A stretch of 34,486 nt of DNA from Globomyces pollinis-pini (lineage: Eukaryota > Chytridiomycota > Chytridiomycetes > Rhizophydiales > Globomycetaceae): NCBI GenBank assembly GCA_025399215.1, contig MU621276.1, positions 1 to 34,486 of the forward strand. Direction: 5' to 3'. The notes beneath the pieces are model-generated. The model had not been told where the DNA came from. It saw only the letters and a program-made list of their open reading frames with translations, and did no database searches. The position numbers and the translations under genes were made by a program. Position 1 is the first letter of the stretch; every line of letters starts with the position of its first letter. Shown piece after piece: positions 10,004-19,984 of this stretch.

Positions 10004-12514
10004 TTACTCCTCTTTACTGATTGGCATATTCAACCGTCCTTTTTGAGTCTTTTCCAATACTGGTAATTGAATTTGCATAGACTGTAACAATTTTGGAGAA
10101 AATTCTTCACCGCTATTGCGTTTTTGCTTCTCAGCAGCTCTTGCTGCTGTCTTTGTTGCAAAGTTAGGTTGTGGTTTGGGGGATACTCTTGATGTTTGGG
10201 TAATGTAGTACTTTTCCAATAACTCATCTCCAACTAGATCTCCTTTTTTGATGATTTCGCTATCATCTTCGTCATTTTCGAATACTTCATCCTCATCATC
10301 TTCTACATTGTCTTCTTCTTCCCCATCTTCTGAAAATGAATCGTCAATATCTTCTTCTTCCTCTTCTTCTATAATTGGTATTAATGATATATTTCATATA
10401 CCAATAGTTAACTTTTCAATTACAAAATCAATTTGTTTTGCAAGCGATTCATCTCCAATCTCTCGAACACATTGAAGCTGATCAACCAATCCAATTGAAT
10501 GAGCATGAGCTCGCATATTTGCATCAGCAAATAGAGAGTAAAGGCATCCATTCACATAAGTTTTGACTTGTATATTGGAATGATCCATCAAATTGGTCAA
10601 TACACTTAATGTTCTCTCTGGATCTTGACATGCTTCTCTTCTGCCCGAAGTTCGCAAACACAAGTTCATACACAATGCAGAACCATATTCAATGGAATAT
10701 TCTGATAGGGTTTCATTTTCTTCTTCAAACAGTTTACATAGAAAGCTAAACATTTTTGTTTCGTTCATCATAGATTGAGCAACTCGACTAGAAAAATATT
10801 ATAAATTAAACCAATTACCGTAATGATAGCTTTTGTAAAGATCCCAACAAGTTTTGTCGAAAAACCGAGTCAAACGATTCACTTTTTAGAGCATGGATAA
10901 TATCTTTCACTAGCCATGCTTGTTCAGACAGCAAGTATCCTCTTCCTATACAATCTGTTGACAGCATATTAATCAACTTGGAGCATTGCTCCCGTAAGAT
11001 GGTATTTGTATGTCGTAATAAATGTGGAATTAATGTCATCTAATATTAGATATAATAAATATATGTACTTTCTTCATTCCAATAAAATCTTGCTGGATTA
11101 GATTTTCTAATGTGGCTCTACGTTTCGATGCTATTGTACATTTTTCAAGTAACTAACTGGTAAATATCACTGAATCATCTTTTACCATTCGTAGCGATTT
11201 AATTAATAAAATTTGATGATGAATATCATCGTTATTATTTGATATTTGTAATAGTTCATTTTGAATTTTTGGGAAATCCAAAAGATGTAATAATAATTGA
11301 CTTTTTAATGGAGGCAATGTAATTGAAGGTTTATGAATTGTACTAAAAAAATATATAAATCATTGATAGTGTTACTTCTTTTCTACGGGTACCGAAACTG
11401 TATTGGTTGGGCTATGTTCAAATTCAACTGTTTTATGAGTTGATGCTCTAGATATGGATCGATCATCTTTTAGTGATCCAAGACGTTTGACAATATCTGC
11501 CAAATAAGACGGGTCAATCTAATTTGTTGGTATTAGTAAATATACCTGTTCTTGATTGATTGCAGCAATTAGCGTTTGAACCAACTCACTTGACACACTT
11601 ATTAATTGATGATAATCTTTCTATAACAATGTATGAGAATAATCTGTTAAACTTACTCTAATTAATTGTAACTTTTGATTCAATTTTGCTTCTTTTTGAT
11701 CAGCCCTTAGTAATTCATCTCTCATCATCTGCAATTGTTTATCTATATCCGGATTCTGAACTGGTTGTTCTTGGGTGACACGATTGAGCAATGGTTCGTT
11801 CTTTAATAATGAGATTAAAGCTGGAATTTTGATTGGTATTTTAGTTGACAAAAATTGATCTAATTGTAGTTTGAGGTCCATATGCCAATTCATATCAAAC
11901 AATGACTTGAATGTGGGATGACATTTGGGATCAGGTAAATAAGGCAATGCGTAATATTGGAGAAATTGTGGTTCTGTGGACCATTCACCTCCTCGTAATT
12001 CCAAGAATTTCTAGTCAGGATAAACTAATGCTGTTTAGAAATACCTTAAATTTGTCCATTGATTTTTCAAGTTTAACAGGCTAAGACAGATTAAATGATT
12101 TCCGATTACTTGATCGAATAAGATTGGATAAATAGCAAAGTAAACTGATAATAATATTTCAATATTCTTTTCTTCATTGTCACTCAAATTGCTTTCGATA
12201 TGATCTAAGTCATAAACAAGCTTCAGTTGTACCTTCCCAAAGGGCAAAAAACATATCACCATCACCATCTTCAAATGATTTCAAAAATTGAATCTATACT
12301 TATAGGATTGATACTATTTTACCTTGGTAGAAGTTTGTTCAGCATTCATGTTCATCATGGGTGATAAATCAAGACCTTTGATATTCGTACATTCATCAAA
12401 GAACACTTTCTTGGTATCGTTTAACTTTGAATATTCCAAATACTTCATATTAGTTTAAATCAAATCGTATACTTCTAAAATATGCCCAAAGAGTTCTTGT
12501 TCTATATCACACAT
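10004..12514 (-). CDS. ARMC9: ARMC9 homolog (LisH and armadillo-repeat ciliary protein)
   Basis: Thirteen exons (12514-12473, 12442-12323, 12293-12233, 12204-12110, 12080-12045, 12010-11657, 11620-11546, 11518-11376, 11342-11186, 11152-11069, 11039-10819, 10787-10402, 10368-10004) give 712 residues. An N-terminal LisH segment (HILEYLEYSKLNDTKKVFF) precedes a helical region with the ARMC9-typical FLQYYALPYLPDPKCHPTF, a coiled coil (QMMRDELLRADQKEAKLNQ) and an armadillo-like region containing LGSLQKLSLR and GSALCMNLCLRTSGR. An acidic stretch and GDELLEKYYI follow. The order matches animal ARMC9, a Joubert-syndrome protein of the ciliary base and basal body. Its presence implies the organism builds a flagellum. 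The start is the only ATG before the LisH motif. The 289 bases to the downstream TTLL gene hold no other frame. Confidence 0.92.
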
Positions 12515-12628
12515 TCTAAATTGTAAACATGACGCGCTTTCGAAAATTAAATTCATCCCTCAATCTGCTACCCGAAAATCAATTTGCTATTTGTGCATTT
12601 ATCGTATTTATTAAGACTATAGAAATCA

Positions 12629-13894
12629 TTAAAACGGTTGAGAAAAATCGTACTCAATTGAATGCTGGTTGTTTAACATACTTTCAAGTCGAATCTTATA
12701 TCGCTTCACCCCATCAAAATCTTTTCCAATGCCAGATAGAATTCCAATCAAGTATTTGATTTTGGTGTAATGGCATTGAGCTGACGTGAGTTTGTAAACA
12801 ATGATATCAATCATACCAATCACAAAACAAAAGTAACTAATTTCAAATGGATTTAAAATATGAATTGAATCTGAATTAAATTGATTTAAAATTGAATAAA
12901 AAGATTCACATATTTCAATGATATTCTTGAATATGATATCAGATTGGAAATCTGATGATATCTTGACAAGGTAAATAAACTTTGGTTTCAATAAGATGAC
13001 TTTTAATGCTAACGAGTGTAATTTCAACATGTTAAATTGATGTGAATTGTTTGTATCATATTGAATGGTTTCCAATTTGGTTTGAAATTGACACAATTGT
13101 GACCATTGTTCATGATGCATATTCAACCAATTTGGATTAACGAGCATTGAAAATTCAAAATTCCATAAGAAGTTTATAATTTCGCCACCAATATTATTCA
13201 AATCGTTTTGATGGTTCATCAAACTTAAATTTGAAAACGAATTGTGATTGGAATCATTCAAGATATTAAATTTGACTGGAGAGATGGTTATAGTGGATTC
13301 CAAGCTTCTCCATATACCAAGTTGATAATCAAATTGACAGATATGGAACCAAATTAAACGCGTCAAATGTTGATTGGTTCCTAATCAGTTAGCCAATTAT
13401 GTTTTACCACATTCTGTTCCAAGCTTTCTCTTTCGAGGAGAAAACCAATGGATTTTTTCTGTAGGATCATGTATCTTCAACATCATTGATGTTTCAACAA
13501 CGTTCTCTAATTGATCGTGTGCTTCCAAACAATTATCAACATAGAATAATGCATAGATAGACATAAGTAAGAGAGCAAATAGACTAAATGGATTTGGATG
13601 CCTTAAAGCCTTTTTTTGAATCTTTTTACAACATAAGTAATGAAATCTGCTTTGTTTCCAATTGTATGGAGCAATTGTAAATGCATACATGATATGTACT
13701 AGGATTAATGGCAAGTCAGTGAAATTGTTCAAAGTCCAGGAAGAAGATAATACAGGAAAGTAATGATGTGGTTGTTTAAAATATAATTGAATCCATGGCA
13801 TAGTATCCAAATCAGGAAAACTGCCATGATTCCAAGACTGGATAGTTTCAATAGCGAGTTTATCTTCATCCGTTACTAATTCATATACATCCAT
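12629..13894 (-). CDS. Putative fungal transcription-factor-domain (middle homology region) protein
   Basis: Exons 13894-13408 and 13380-12629, with a 27-nt intron, give 412 residues. The mainly helical sequence, including FTDLPLILVHIMYAF, ALRHPNPFSLFALLLMSIYA and NQHLTRLIWFHICQFDYQLG, resembles the fungal-specific transcription factor domain that usually follows a Zn2Cys6 cluster. No Cys-rich zinc cluster was found in any frame between this start and the next gene at 14140. Either the DNA-binding exon is missing or the protein never had one. An acceptor-like TTTCTAG lies just before the ATG at 13894, so a further upstream exon is possible. The assignment rests on general pattern and is tentative. 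Confidence 0.5.
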
Positions 13895-14139
13895 TGAATT
13901 CTAGAAATGAAAGAATTCACATCTGGTGATTTTTTAACTTTTGTGTCCGTTTGTGCCCTTTAGCTGTCAAATTCAAATTAGACATTCGGATGCTTATCAC
14001 AACAAAGTTTGCCACATACAGTATGTGGTACTCAATAGCTAAATCTATCGATGCAAGGTGCTCAACAAGACCAAAATAAATCAAAAGATCATAAAAAATA
14101 TTAACATAAAATAAATATCCAAAGTAATGAGCACTACTT

Positions 14140-15864
14140 TTAGTATCCAGGTTCTCCAGCTTTACGTCCACGATGACCGATCGTATTATTGAAATGTGCC
14201 TTTGATTTCTTCTTCAAATTCATAATAGGATCGTTAAAGTGATTCAAATGGTACATGGATTGAACTTCCATGGCAAAACTGGACACGAGTTGTAATGATT
14301 TGATGACTTGGATGGGAAACCAACAGCATTTGGTTATCAGAAACACAACGGTATGGAAGATGAAAATGAACATGGGTATCAAATAATCACTTATTAGTGA
14401 TCGAACGTGAATGCTTTCTGATGTTGACTCTCGCTCGTATTCAGTTGATACCACCAATTTTTCAGTTCCACAGTTGTTTAGAATCGTAGAATCATTCTTT
14501 GATATAAAATCATTCGTTATCAAGTGGTTCATATTTGAGATGTTCTTTGAATGTTCTTTTTTTCCATTCAAATGTTGTATATCACCAAGTATGGGACCCT
14601 CTTTCGACATACTTTCCTTTCGTTTCCCAAAATATGGCAGATGTGTAGCGATTGAATATCCTTTTGCAGAGAATTCTTTAAACCCAATCATGGATATATC
14701 AATCGGCTCATCACGAACATTACTGATCTTTTTTACTACCGCTTGACCAGCTTTGGTAATGAGATCATCTTTAGGTTTGGAATTGACTTCTTCCAAATGC
14801 AAATGCGTTTTAAGTAAACTGGAATGATCTGATCGCAATTCCAATTGATCTAAACGCGATTCTAACGTATTAAATCGATCATAAAAAAATTCTTGATTTT
14901 TTTTCAACTTCAGAGTTATGGTATCCAACTCTACTATACTAGCCTTCTTTGCAATTTCTAATTGATGTATCCTTGATTTCAAATCCAACATTTCTGCTTG
15001 ATAGTTGGTAACATCCTGATCCTAAAATAAGCAACTTTGACAATTTACGCTAAACCCACTTGAAAGGGGAAATCCAATCCCTATCTTTAGCATGGATGCT
15101 AAATCTCGTAACGGTTGAATATATGCCGCAAGTACAAATATGGATACATGTAGTTTAGATATAGTGATAGAGTTAAATAAACACTGTGAATGGTATAATC
15201 CTAGTCCACCTAGCATGGGAGCGGCTAGATATAGAACTAGTGCTAGAGATTCCAGCATGTAGAAATGACTCATTGTTCTCTTGGTTTGATCTAGACTTTC
15301 AACTGTTTTTGTATTGAGTCTCGCCAAAGTTAATAAATCACCAGGAACTATAATTTCATTAGTATCGTAGTACATAATAGAATAATATCGAGTAATTACG
15401 TTTCAAAAAAAAGGTATGATTTGAAATCAATATAGATGATCGGTGGAGATGATAGAAATACCTTTGAGAATGATATAGAGGTAGATCAAGACAAAAACAA
15501 CCAACAGGACTTCTCCACTAAATCCAGCATCACCAAACCAGTAAGTCAGTAGTGAAGGACTAACAGCCAGTACAATCGGATATAAATTATAATAGGGAAA
15601 TGATTTGACATTCTTTAATTTCTTGAAATCCATTAACTTCAAAACTCTGTACTTTTTTAAATTCAAAAATCTTGTTTTGATATAAACCAGGACTAGTGTC
15701 ACCTGATGGTAGTCGTCTGCACGATCAGGTGTACAATTGTGAAATGGAAATTGCAAAATGGAAATGACCTCAAAATTACTAAAGGGGAAGTAGCCAACCG
15801 TTCTGTTCAGTTGGTTCTCTAGTGTTCTTGACTGAGATTTTTGGTCACAGGATCTGTTTCTTTT
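14140..15864 (-). CDS. Unrecognised multi-span membrane protein with coiled coil
   Basis: Frames 15864-15462, 15347-15049 and 15021-14140 join across introns of 114 and 27 nt, giving up to 527 residues. The 5' end is unresolved: the first frame is open from 15864, but no in-frame ATG precedes conserved-looking sequence, so a start exon is probably missing. There are two spans near LYPIVLAVSPSLLTYWF and EVLLVVFVLIYLYIIL, then PGDLLTLARLN, then spans in SLALVLYLAAPMLGGLGLY and KLHVSIFVLAAYIQPL. A coiled coil follows (MLDLKSRIHQLE onward), then a polar region, a last hydrophobic segment (PMFIFIFHTVVFLITKCCW) and a basic tail with GHRGRKAGEPGY. This layout suggests an ER or plasma-membrane protein with a cytosolic coiled coil. 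I do not recognise the family. Confidence 0.6.
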
Positions 15865-16107
15865 TCAAATGACACGATAATTAAATTAAATTGTTGGGTA
15901 GAGAAGGTCATTTTAATTTAGCGTATTGGCCGCATGTAATTTACAAGGATGCTAACATGACAAGAACACGAAAAGTCATTTAATTAAATGAGCAGTGTTC
16001 GGATTCATTGTCTTTTAATCTAACTGACGTTTTGTTTAGAGAAGGGAGTTGATACTGTAAAGTAATTACTTTGGTGAGATATTTATGATATATTGTAACA
16101 TTCTAAT

Positions 16108-17247
16108 TTAACCACGACCATAGCGTTGGAAATAGTCTGGCTTAATACCAAACTCTTTGGCTGCACTCTTGACCCAAGCTGGATTTTCCAAGAATCCTCT
16201 AGCCAAAAAGACTAGGTCAGCATGTTTAGACTGTAGTAGCTTTTCTGCAAAGTGTGGGTCTTTGATTCCCCCAACAGTCGTCACCAGAATGTTTGGATTC
16301 GATTCAAGAATGGTCTTTGAAAATTCACTATTCCAACCATCTGGATGTGGATGATTGAATGATTGTGGAGATACTCCTCCCGATGAACAGTCCAGTAAAT
16401 CGATACCCCAATCCTTTAATTTGTGAGATAATTTTACGGAATCTTCAACCGTCCAACCATTTTCTAGCCAATCTGATGCAGATATTCTCAAGAACAATGG
16501 TTTTTGAGCAGGCCAGTACTTTCGAATTTCATATGCAACTTCAGATAATAATCTAGTTCGGTTTTCAAAAGATCCCCCATAAATATCAGTTCTTGTGTTT
16601 GTGTAAGGACTGAGAAAGCAGTTGATAAGGTAACCATGAGCAGCATGAATTTCCACTACATCAAATCCAGCTTGTTCAGCACGCTGAGCAGCCAAACCAA
16701 AATCTCTGATAACTTGTTGTAATTCACTGATTGAAACTTCTCTTGGTTGAGGGTCTTTTTCAGAATAGGGAGTAGAAGTGACTCCAATAATATTATCTGG
16801 CCAACCACCTTCCTCTTTCGTTGCAACACGACCAGCAGTCATTGATGCTTTTCTGCCTCCATGAGCCAATTGAATCCCAATTTTACCACCAACAGAATGC
16901 ACCAAGTCGGTGATTTCTTTTAATTTGGGAATATGATCATCTTTCCAGATACCCAAACATTGAGGTGAGAGTCGCCCATTGAATTGAACAGCTGTTGCTT
17001 CAACAATAATCAAACCAGCTTGATGGATAGCAAATTGACCATAATGAGAAAGATGAAAATTATTGGCAAATCCATCACCTTCACTGCGATACATGCACAT
17101 GGGACTGACCACAGCACGGTTTTTGAATTCCAAGTCTCTGATTTTGATTGGGGAGAACAAAAGACTATTTTCAACTGTTGGTTTGACTATTTCAGTAACT
17201 ACCTGGTCCTTTTTCGAGACATTAACGCGAACAGTGACTTTGCTCAT
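16108..17247 (-). CDS. NADPH dehydrogenase of the old yellow enzyme family (YqjM/NamA-like)
   Basis: This intronless frame of 379 residues starts at the ATG at 17247 (MSKVTVRVNV) and fits the usual length for YqjM-type, FMN-dependent ene reductases. Landmarks in order are SPMCMYRSEGDG, HYGQFAIHQAGLIIVEATAV, QLAHGGRKAS, EIHAAHGYLINCFLSP (the His pair that holds the substrate), YGGSFENRTRLL and GGIKDPHFAEKL followed by LARGFLENPAWV. Such enzymes reduce activated C=C bonds with NADPH. The frame stays open for 85 more codons upstream, to 17502, and that part reads as very hydrophobic. It could encode membrane anchoring but is more likely AT-rich 5' flank. The gene is divergent from HMG-CoA synthase. 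Confidence 0.93.
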   Translation of the reverse strand: MSKVTVRVNVSKKDQVVTEIVKPTVENSLLFSPIKIRDLEFKNRAVVSPMCMYRSEGDGFANNFHLSHYGQFAIHQAGLIIVEATAVQFNGRLSPQCLGIWKDDHIPKLKEITDLVHSVGGKIGIQLAHGGRKASMTAGRVATKEEGGWPDNIIGVTSTPYSEKDPQPREVSISELQQVIRDFGLAAQRAEQAGFDVVEIHAAHGYLINCFLSPYTNTRTDIYGGSFENRTRLLSEVAYEIRKYWPAQKPLFLRISASDWLENGWTVEDSVKLSHKLKDWGIDLLDCSSGGVSPQSFNHPHPDGWNSEFSKTILESNPNILVTTVGGIKDPHFAEKLLQSKHADLVFLARGFLENPAWVKSAAKEFGIKPDYFQRYGRG

Positions 17248-17754
17248 TGAGTGGTTGGTGTTGGTAATTTGAGGTGTTTTATAGAGTATAATTTTTCCGA
17301 CCGGCCGAACACAGAAATGACACCATTTCATTAAGACAAAAGTGATAGACAAATTTAAAATGAACAGTTTTAAATTATTCAAAGTAGGAATGGACAGTTG
17401 AATGTTTACATAAGCCATATATAGGGACATGTACATTAGTAAGAAGAAATAAAGCAACAGTATTGACATTATACAACTAGTGACTTTCCATTGGTAAATC
17501 AATCAAATTACCAATTCATTATTTAAATAACGTCTGTACCATGAATGTTTAAGAAACGCGAAACTAGTCTTGTTCAACCGAATAAACAACATCAAGATAA
17601 AACATCAAGATAATAACCATACTTCAAAGATCTTTCACTATCAACGGTTCGTGCCAGGTCAATGTCAGTGGACGGTCTTTTCCGTGGCTTTTCCCTCTTT
17701 CTATTGATTCTCCAGAGTCTCTTTTTTTCAACCATTTCTACTTTGAATCCTCAA
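17248..17754. promoter_or_regulatory. Shared divergent 5' region of the ene reductase and HMG-CoA synthase
   Basis: This 507-base region separates the two divergent starts. It contains in-frame upstream extensions of both genes (to 17502 on - and from 17662 on +). If the longer starts are used, the spacer shrinks to about 160 bases. A direct repeat of aacatcaagataa lies at 17588-17613. No clear TATA box was assigned. Confidence 0.45.
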
Positions 17755-19304
17755 ATGCTTACTTCCCAACAATCTCACCAAAATCACAATGTAGGAATTG
17801 TCGCCATGGATATTTACATCCCAAAAAAGGTTTGGTTTTATATCATTGATCTATAGTTTGTTGATCAACAACAATTAGGTTTGGTCTATTATTCTCATCT
17901 CTAGAAACTTTCGATGGAGTTTCCGCTGGAAAATATACCATTGGATTGGGACAACTCAAAATGGCTGTTGTCGATGATCGTGAAGATATCAATTCCATGT
18001 GTTTAACTGGTAATCCCCTTATCCTGATCTTTAGTGGTTCAAAATCTGTTGGAGAAATATAATATCAGTCCTGATCAAATTGGTCGTTTGGAAGTTGGAA
18101 CAGAAACTATTATTGATAAGTCGAAATCAGTAAAGTCTGTATTGATGCAATTATTTGGTGATAATACCGATATTGAAGGTGTTGATACTACAAACGCTTG
18201 TTATGGTGGAACTAATGCTTTGTTCAACTGTATCAATTGGTTAGAATCTTCTTCTTATGATGGCCGATATGCGATCGCTGGTATTCAAACCTTCTTTTGA
18301 CAATATAGTGGCTGCTGATATCGCTGTGTATAAAAGCGGAAGTGCTAGACCGACAGGTAATCTTGATCTTTTAAATAACCGATAGGAGGTGCTGGTGCCG
18401 TCGCAATGTTGTTAGGAAGAGATGCACCACTAGTATTTGATGTTGGAGTAAGAAGTACTCATGTGGAACATGTTTATGATTTTTATAAACCAGATCTACA
18501 CTCTGAGTACCCTGAAGTGGATGGTCCACTAAGTAACAAATGTTACACAAGAGCTGTTGATGTTTGTTACAATCGTTACTTGAACAAACTTTCAAAGGTA
18601 TTGGAATTGTTTGTTTATTGTGTAGCTTGGAGTTGAATCCCCTACAATCGAAAACTTCGATTACATGACTTTCCATTCACCTTATGGAAAATTGGTTCAA
18701 AAATCTTTTGGCAGATTACTATATAATGATTTCTTACGTACCACTGATACTGCAAAGTTTGGTGAATCATTGGAAAAGTTACGATCAGTATCACTTGAAG
18801 AATCTTACACCAATCGTGACATTGAAAAAGGTTTCATGGCATTCTCCAAAGAGGCATTCAACTCCAAGGTAGGACCTGCAACTATGGCCTCCAAAAACCT
18901 TGGTAATATGTACTGTGCATCTTTATATGGTGCATTAGCCTCCTTGCTTTCAAACGTGGATGCTGATGTGTTGGTAATAGATTGATGAAATTGAATTATA
19001 GTTGAACAAACGAATTGGACTTTTTTCATATGGATCAGGTCTAGCTTCATCCATGTTTTCCATCACCGTTCGTGGAGATACCAGTGAAATCAAATCCAAA
19101 CTTAATGTACAAGAACGATTAAACAGTCGTACTTGCATTGAACCATCCGCATACGATGAAGTGATGCTCTTAAGGGAAAAAACCCATAATTGTAAAGATT
19201 ATCAACCGACCGGTCAAGTAGATGAGCAATCCTTGTTCAAGGGTACTTTTTACCTTGAAGGAGTTGATTCTAAATTCCGAAGAACTTATGCCAGATATGT
19301 GTGA
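17755..19304 (+). CDS. Hydroxymethylglutaryl-CoA synthase
   Basis: Eight exons (17755-17829, 17857-17878, 17905-18009, 18035-18280, 18309-18356, 18386-18597, 18626-18973, 19002-19304) with introns of 25-29 nt give 452 residues. The enzyme condenses acetyl-CoA with acetoacetyl-CoA to HMG-CoA, the step before HMG-CoA reductase in the mevalonate/ergosterol pathway. The catalytic Cys is in TTNACYGGT (about 123), the general-base Glu in GTETIID (about 91) and the His in [12 protein letters not shown] (about 253). All three catalytic residues are kept, but the Cys normally four residues after this His is Gly here. Exon 2 is only 22 nt. An in-frame ATG at 17662 would add 31 residues with a hydrophobic stretch, possibly a targeting peptide. 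I prefer 17755, which fits the usual family start. Confidence 0.94.
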
Positions 19305-19404
19305 ATAAAATAAACAGATTACTGTGTTTACAAGACATTTGTTATTCCTAATGTAACTATAAGGATATCAGTATGGAAAATGATCTATACTAAAAAATCA
19401 TTTA

Positions 19405-19823
19405 TTAAACTTCATCGTCATTCAACAACATATTTGGGATACAATTTTTGATTTGATATTCATGCCCACAACCGTTACATATCATCAAACCTTCCTTGAT
19501 ACGATACTAAAACCATCAAAGAAATGACAAATACCTCCAATATAATTTTATGTAATGATTTCAAAAAGTCATTATTTAAATCCTCAGGGACGGTTGAAGG
19601 TAATTGAATATCCAAACTATTACAAGTGGTAAGTAAAGCATTCCAATCCAATTTTGGTAATAATCTAGTAATGAAATCCGGATTAAAATCCGCTTCAATT
19701 TCTTCCATTTCTACATTTGATAATGGTAAAGGGAAACCATTTTTACAACTTTTGACATGACATTCCAACATATTGTGTGTAATTAATCTGTCATTAATTT
19801 GTATTTTTTTTTTAATACCTCAT
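19405..19823 (-). CDS. TRM112: TRM112 homolog, methyltransferase activator
   Basis: Exons 19823-19819 (5 nt), 19787-19535 and 19506-19405, with introns of 31 and 28 nt, give 119 residues. The tiny first exon supplies ATGAG, which completes MRLITHNMLECHVKSC, the standard TRM112 N-terminus. TRM112 is a zinc-binding partner that stabilises and activates several methyltransferases acting on tRNA, 18S rRNA and the release factor eRF1. Four zinc-ligand Cys are present: C11 and C16, and the pair in ICNGCGHEYQ; these are the positions used in yeast. The central FNPDFITRLLPKLDW and the final IPNMLLND are family hallmarks. The stop lies 100 bases from the HMG-CoA synthase stop (convergent). Confidence 0.93.
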
Positions 19824-19984
19824 GTTGTCTGGAATGAAAAAAAAAATTATAAAAAAATTAATTCAATGAATATGAGTGAGTGATATGGTTCATTGAAGTA
19901 CAAACTCGATGCACATTAGTGATGATTTAAAAGAAAAAATAAATGAACGAGAATTATGTTTAAAAAGCCTTTATTTCAAAGTGT
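19824..19984. other. Spacer with long A/T homopolymer runs
   Basis: This short region between TRM112 (start) and the DUF3712 gene (stop), both on the minus strand, is very AT-rich. Long A runs lie near 19838-19857, and a T run (19804-19813) falls inside the first TRM112 intron. It must serve as the TRM112 promoter and the terminator flank of its neighbour. Confidence 0.5.

Noticed and set aside
10248..10475. Ser-rich plus-strand frame
   Set aside because: It is the complement of the acidic Glu/Asp stretch in ARMC9.
13917..14171. Minus-strand frame of 84 codons as N-terminal exon of the transcription-factor-like gene
   Set aside because: Its start overlaps the end of the neighbouring coding frame, it has no zinc-cluster Cys pattern, and no convincing splice joins it to 13894.
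14411..14746. Plus-strand frame of 111 codons
   Set aside because: It is antisense to the coiled-coil protein exon and has no independent support.
17588..17613. Repeated aacatcaagataa as a CRISPR-like or regulatory array
   Set aside because: It is just two copies of 13 nt in a eukaryotic promoter region, too little to call more than a short direct repeat.
17755..19304. HMG-CoA synthase frames look like a pseudogene with many frameshifts
   Set aside because: Every break coincides with a 25-29 nt GT..AG segment whose removal restores conserved sequence and keeps the frame, so these are introns.
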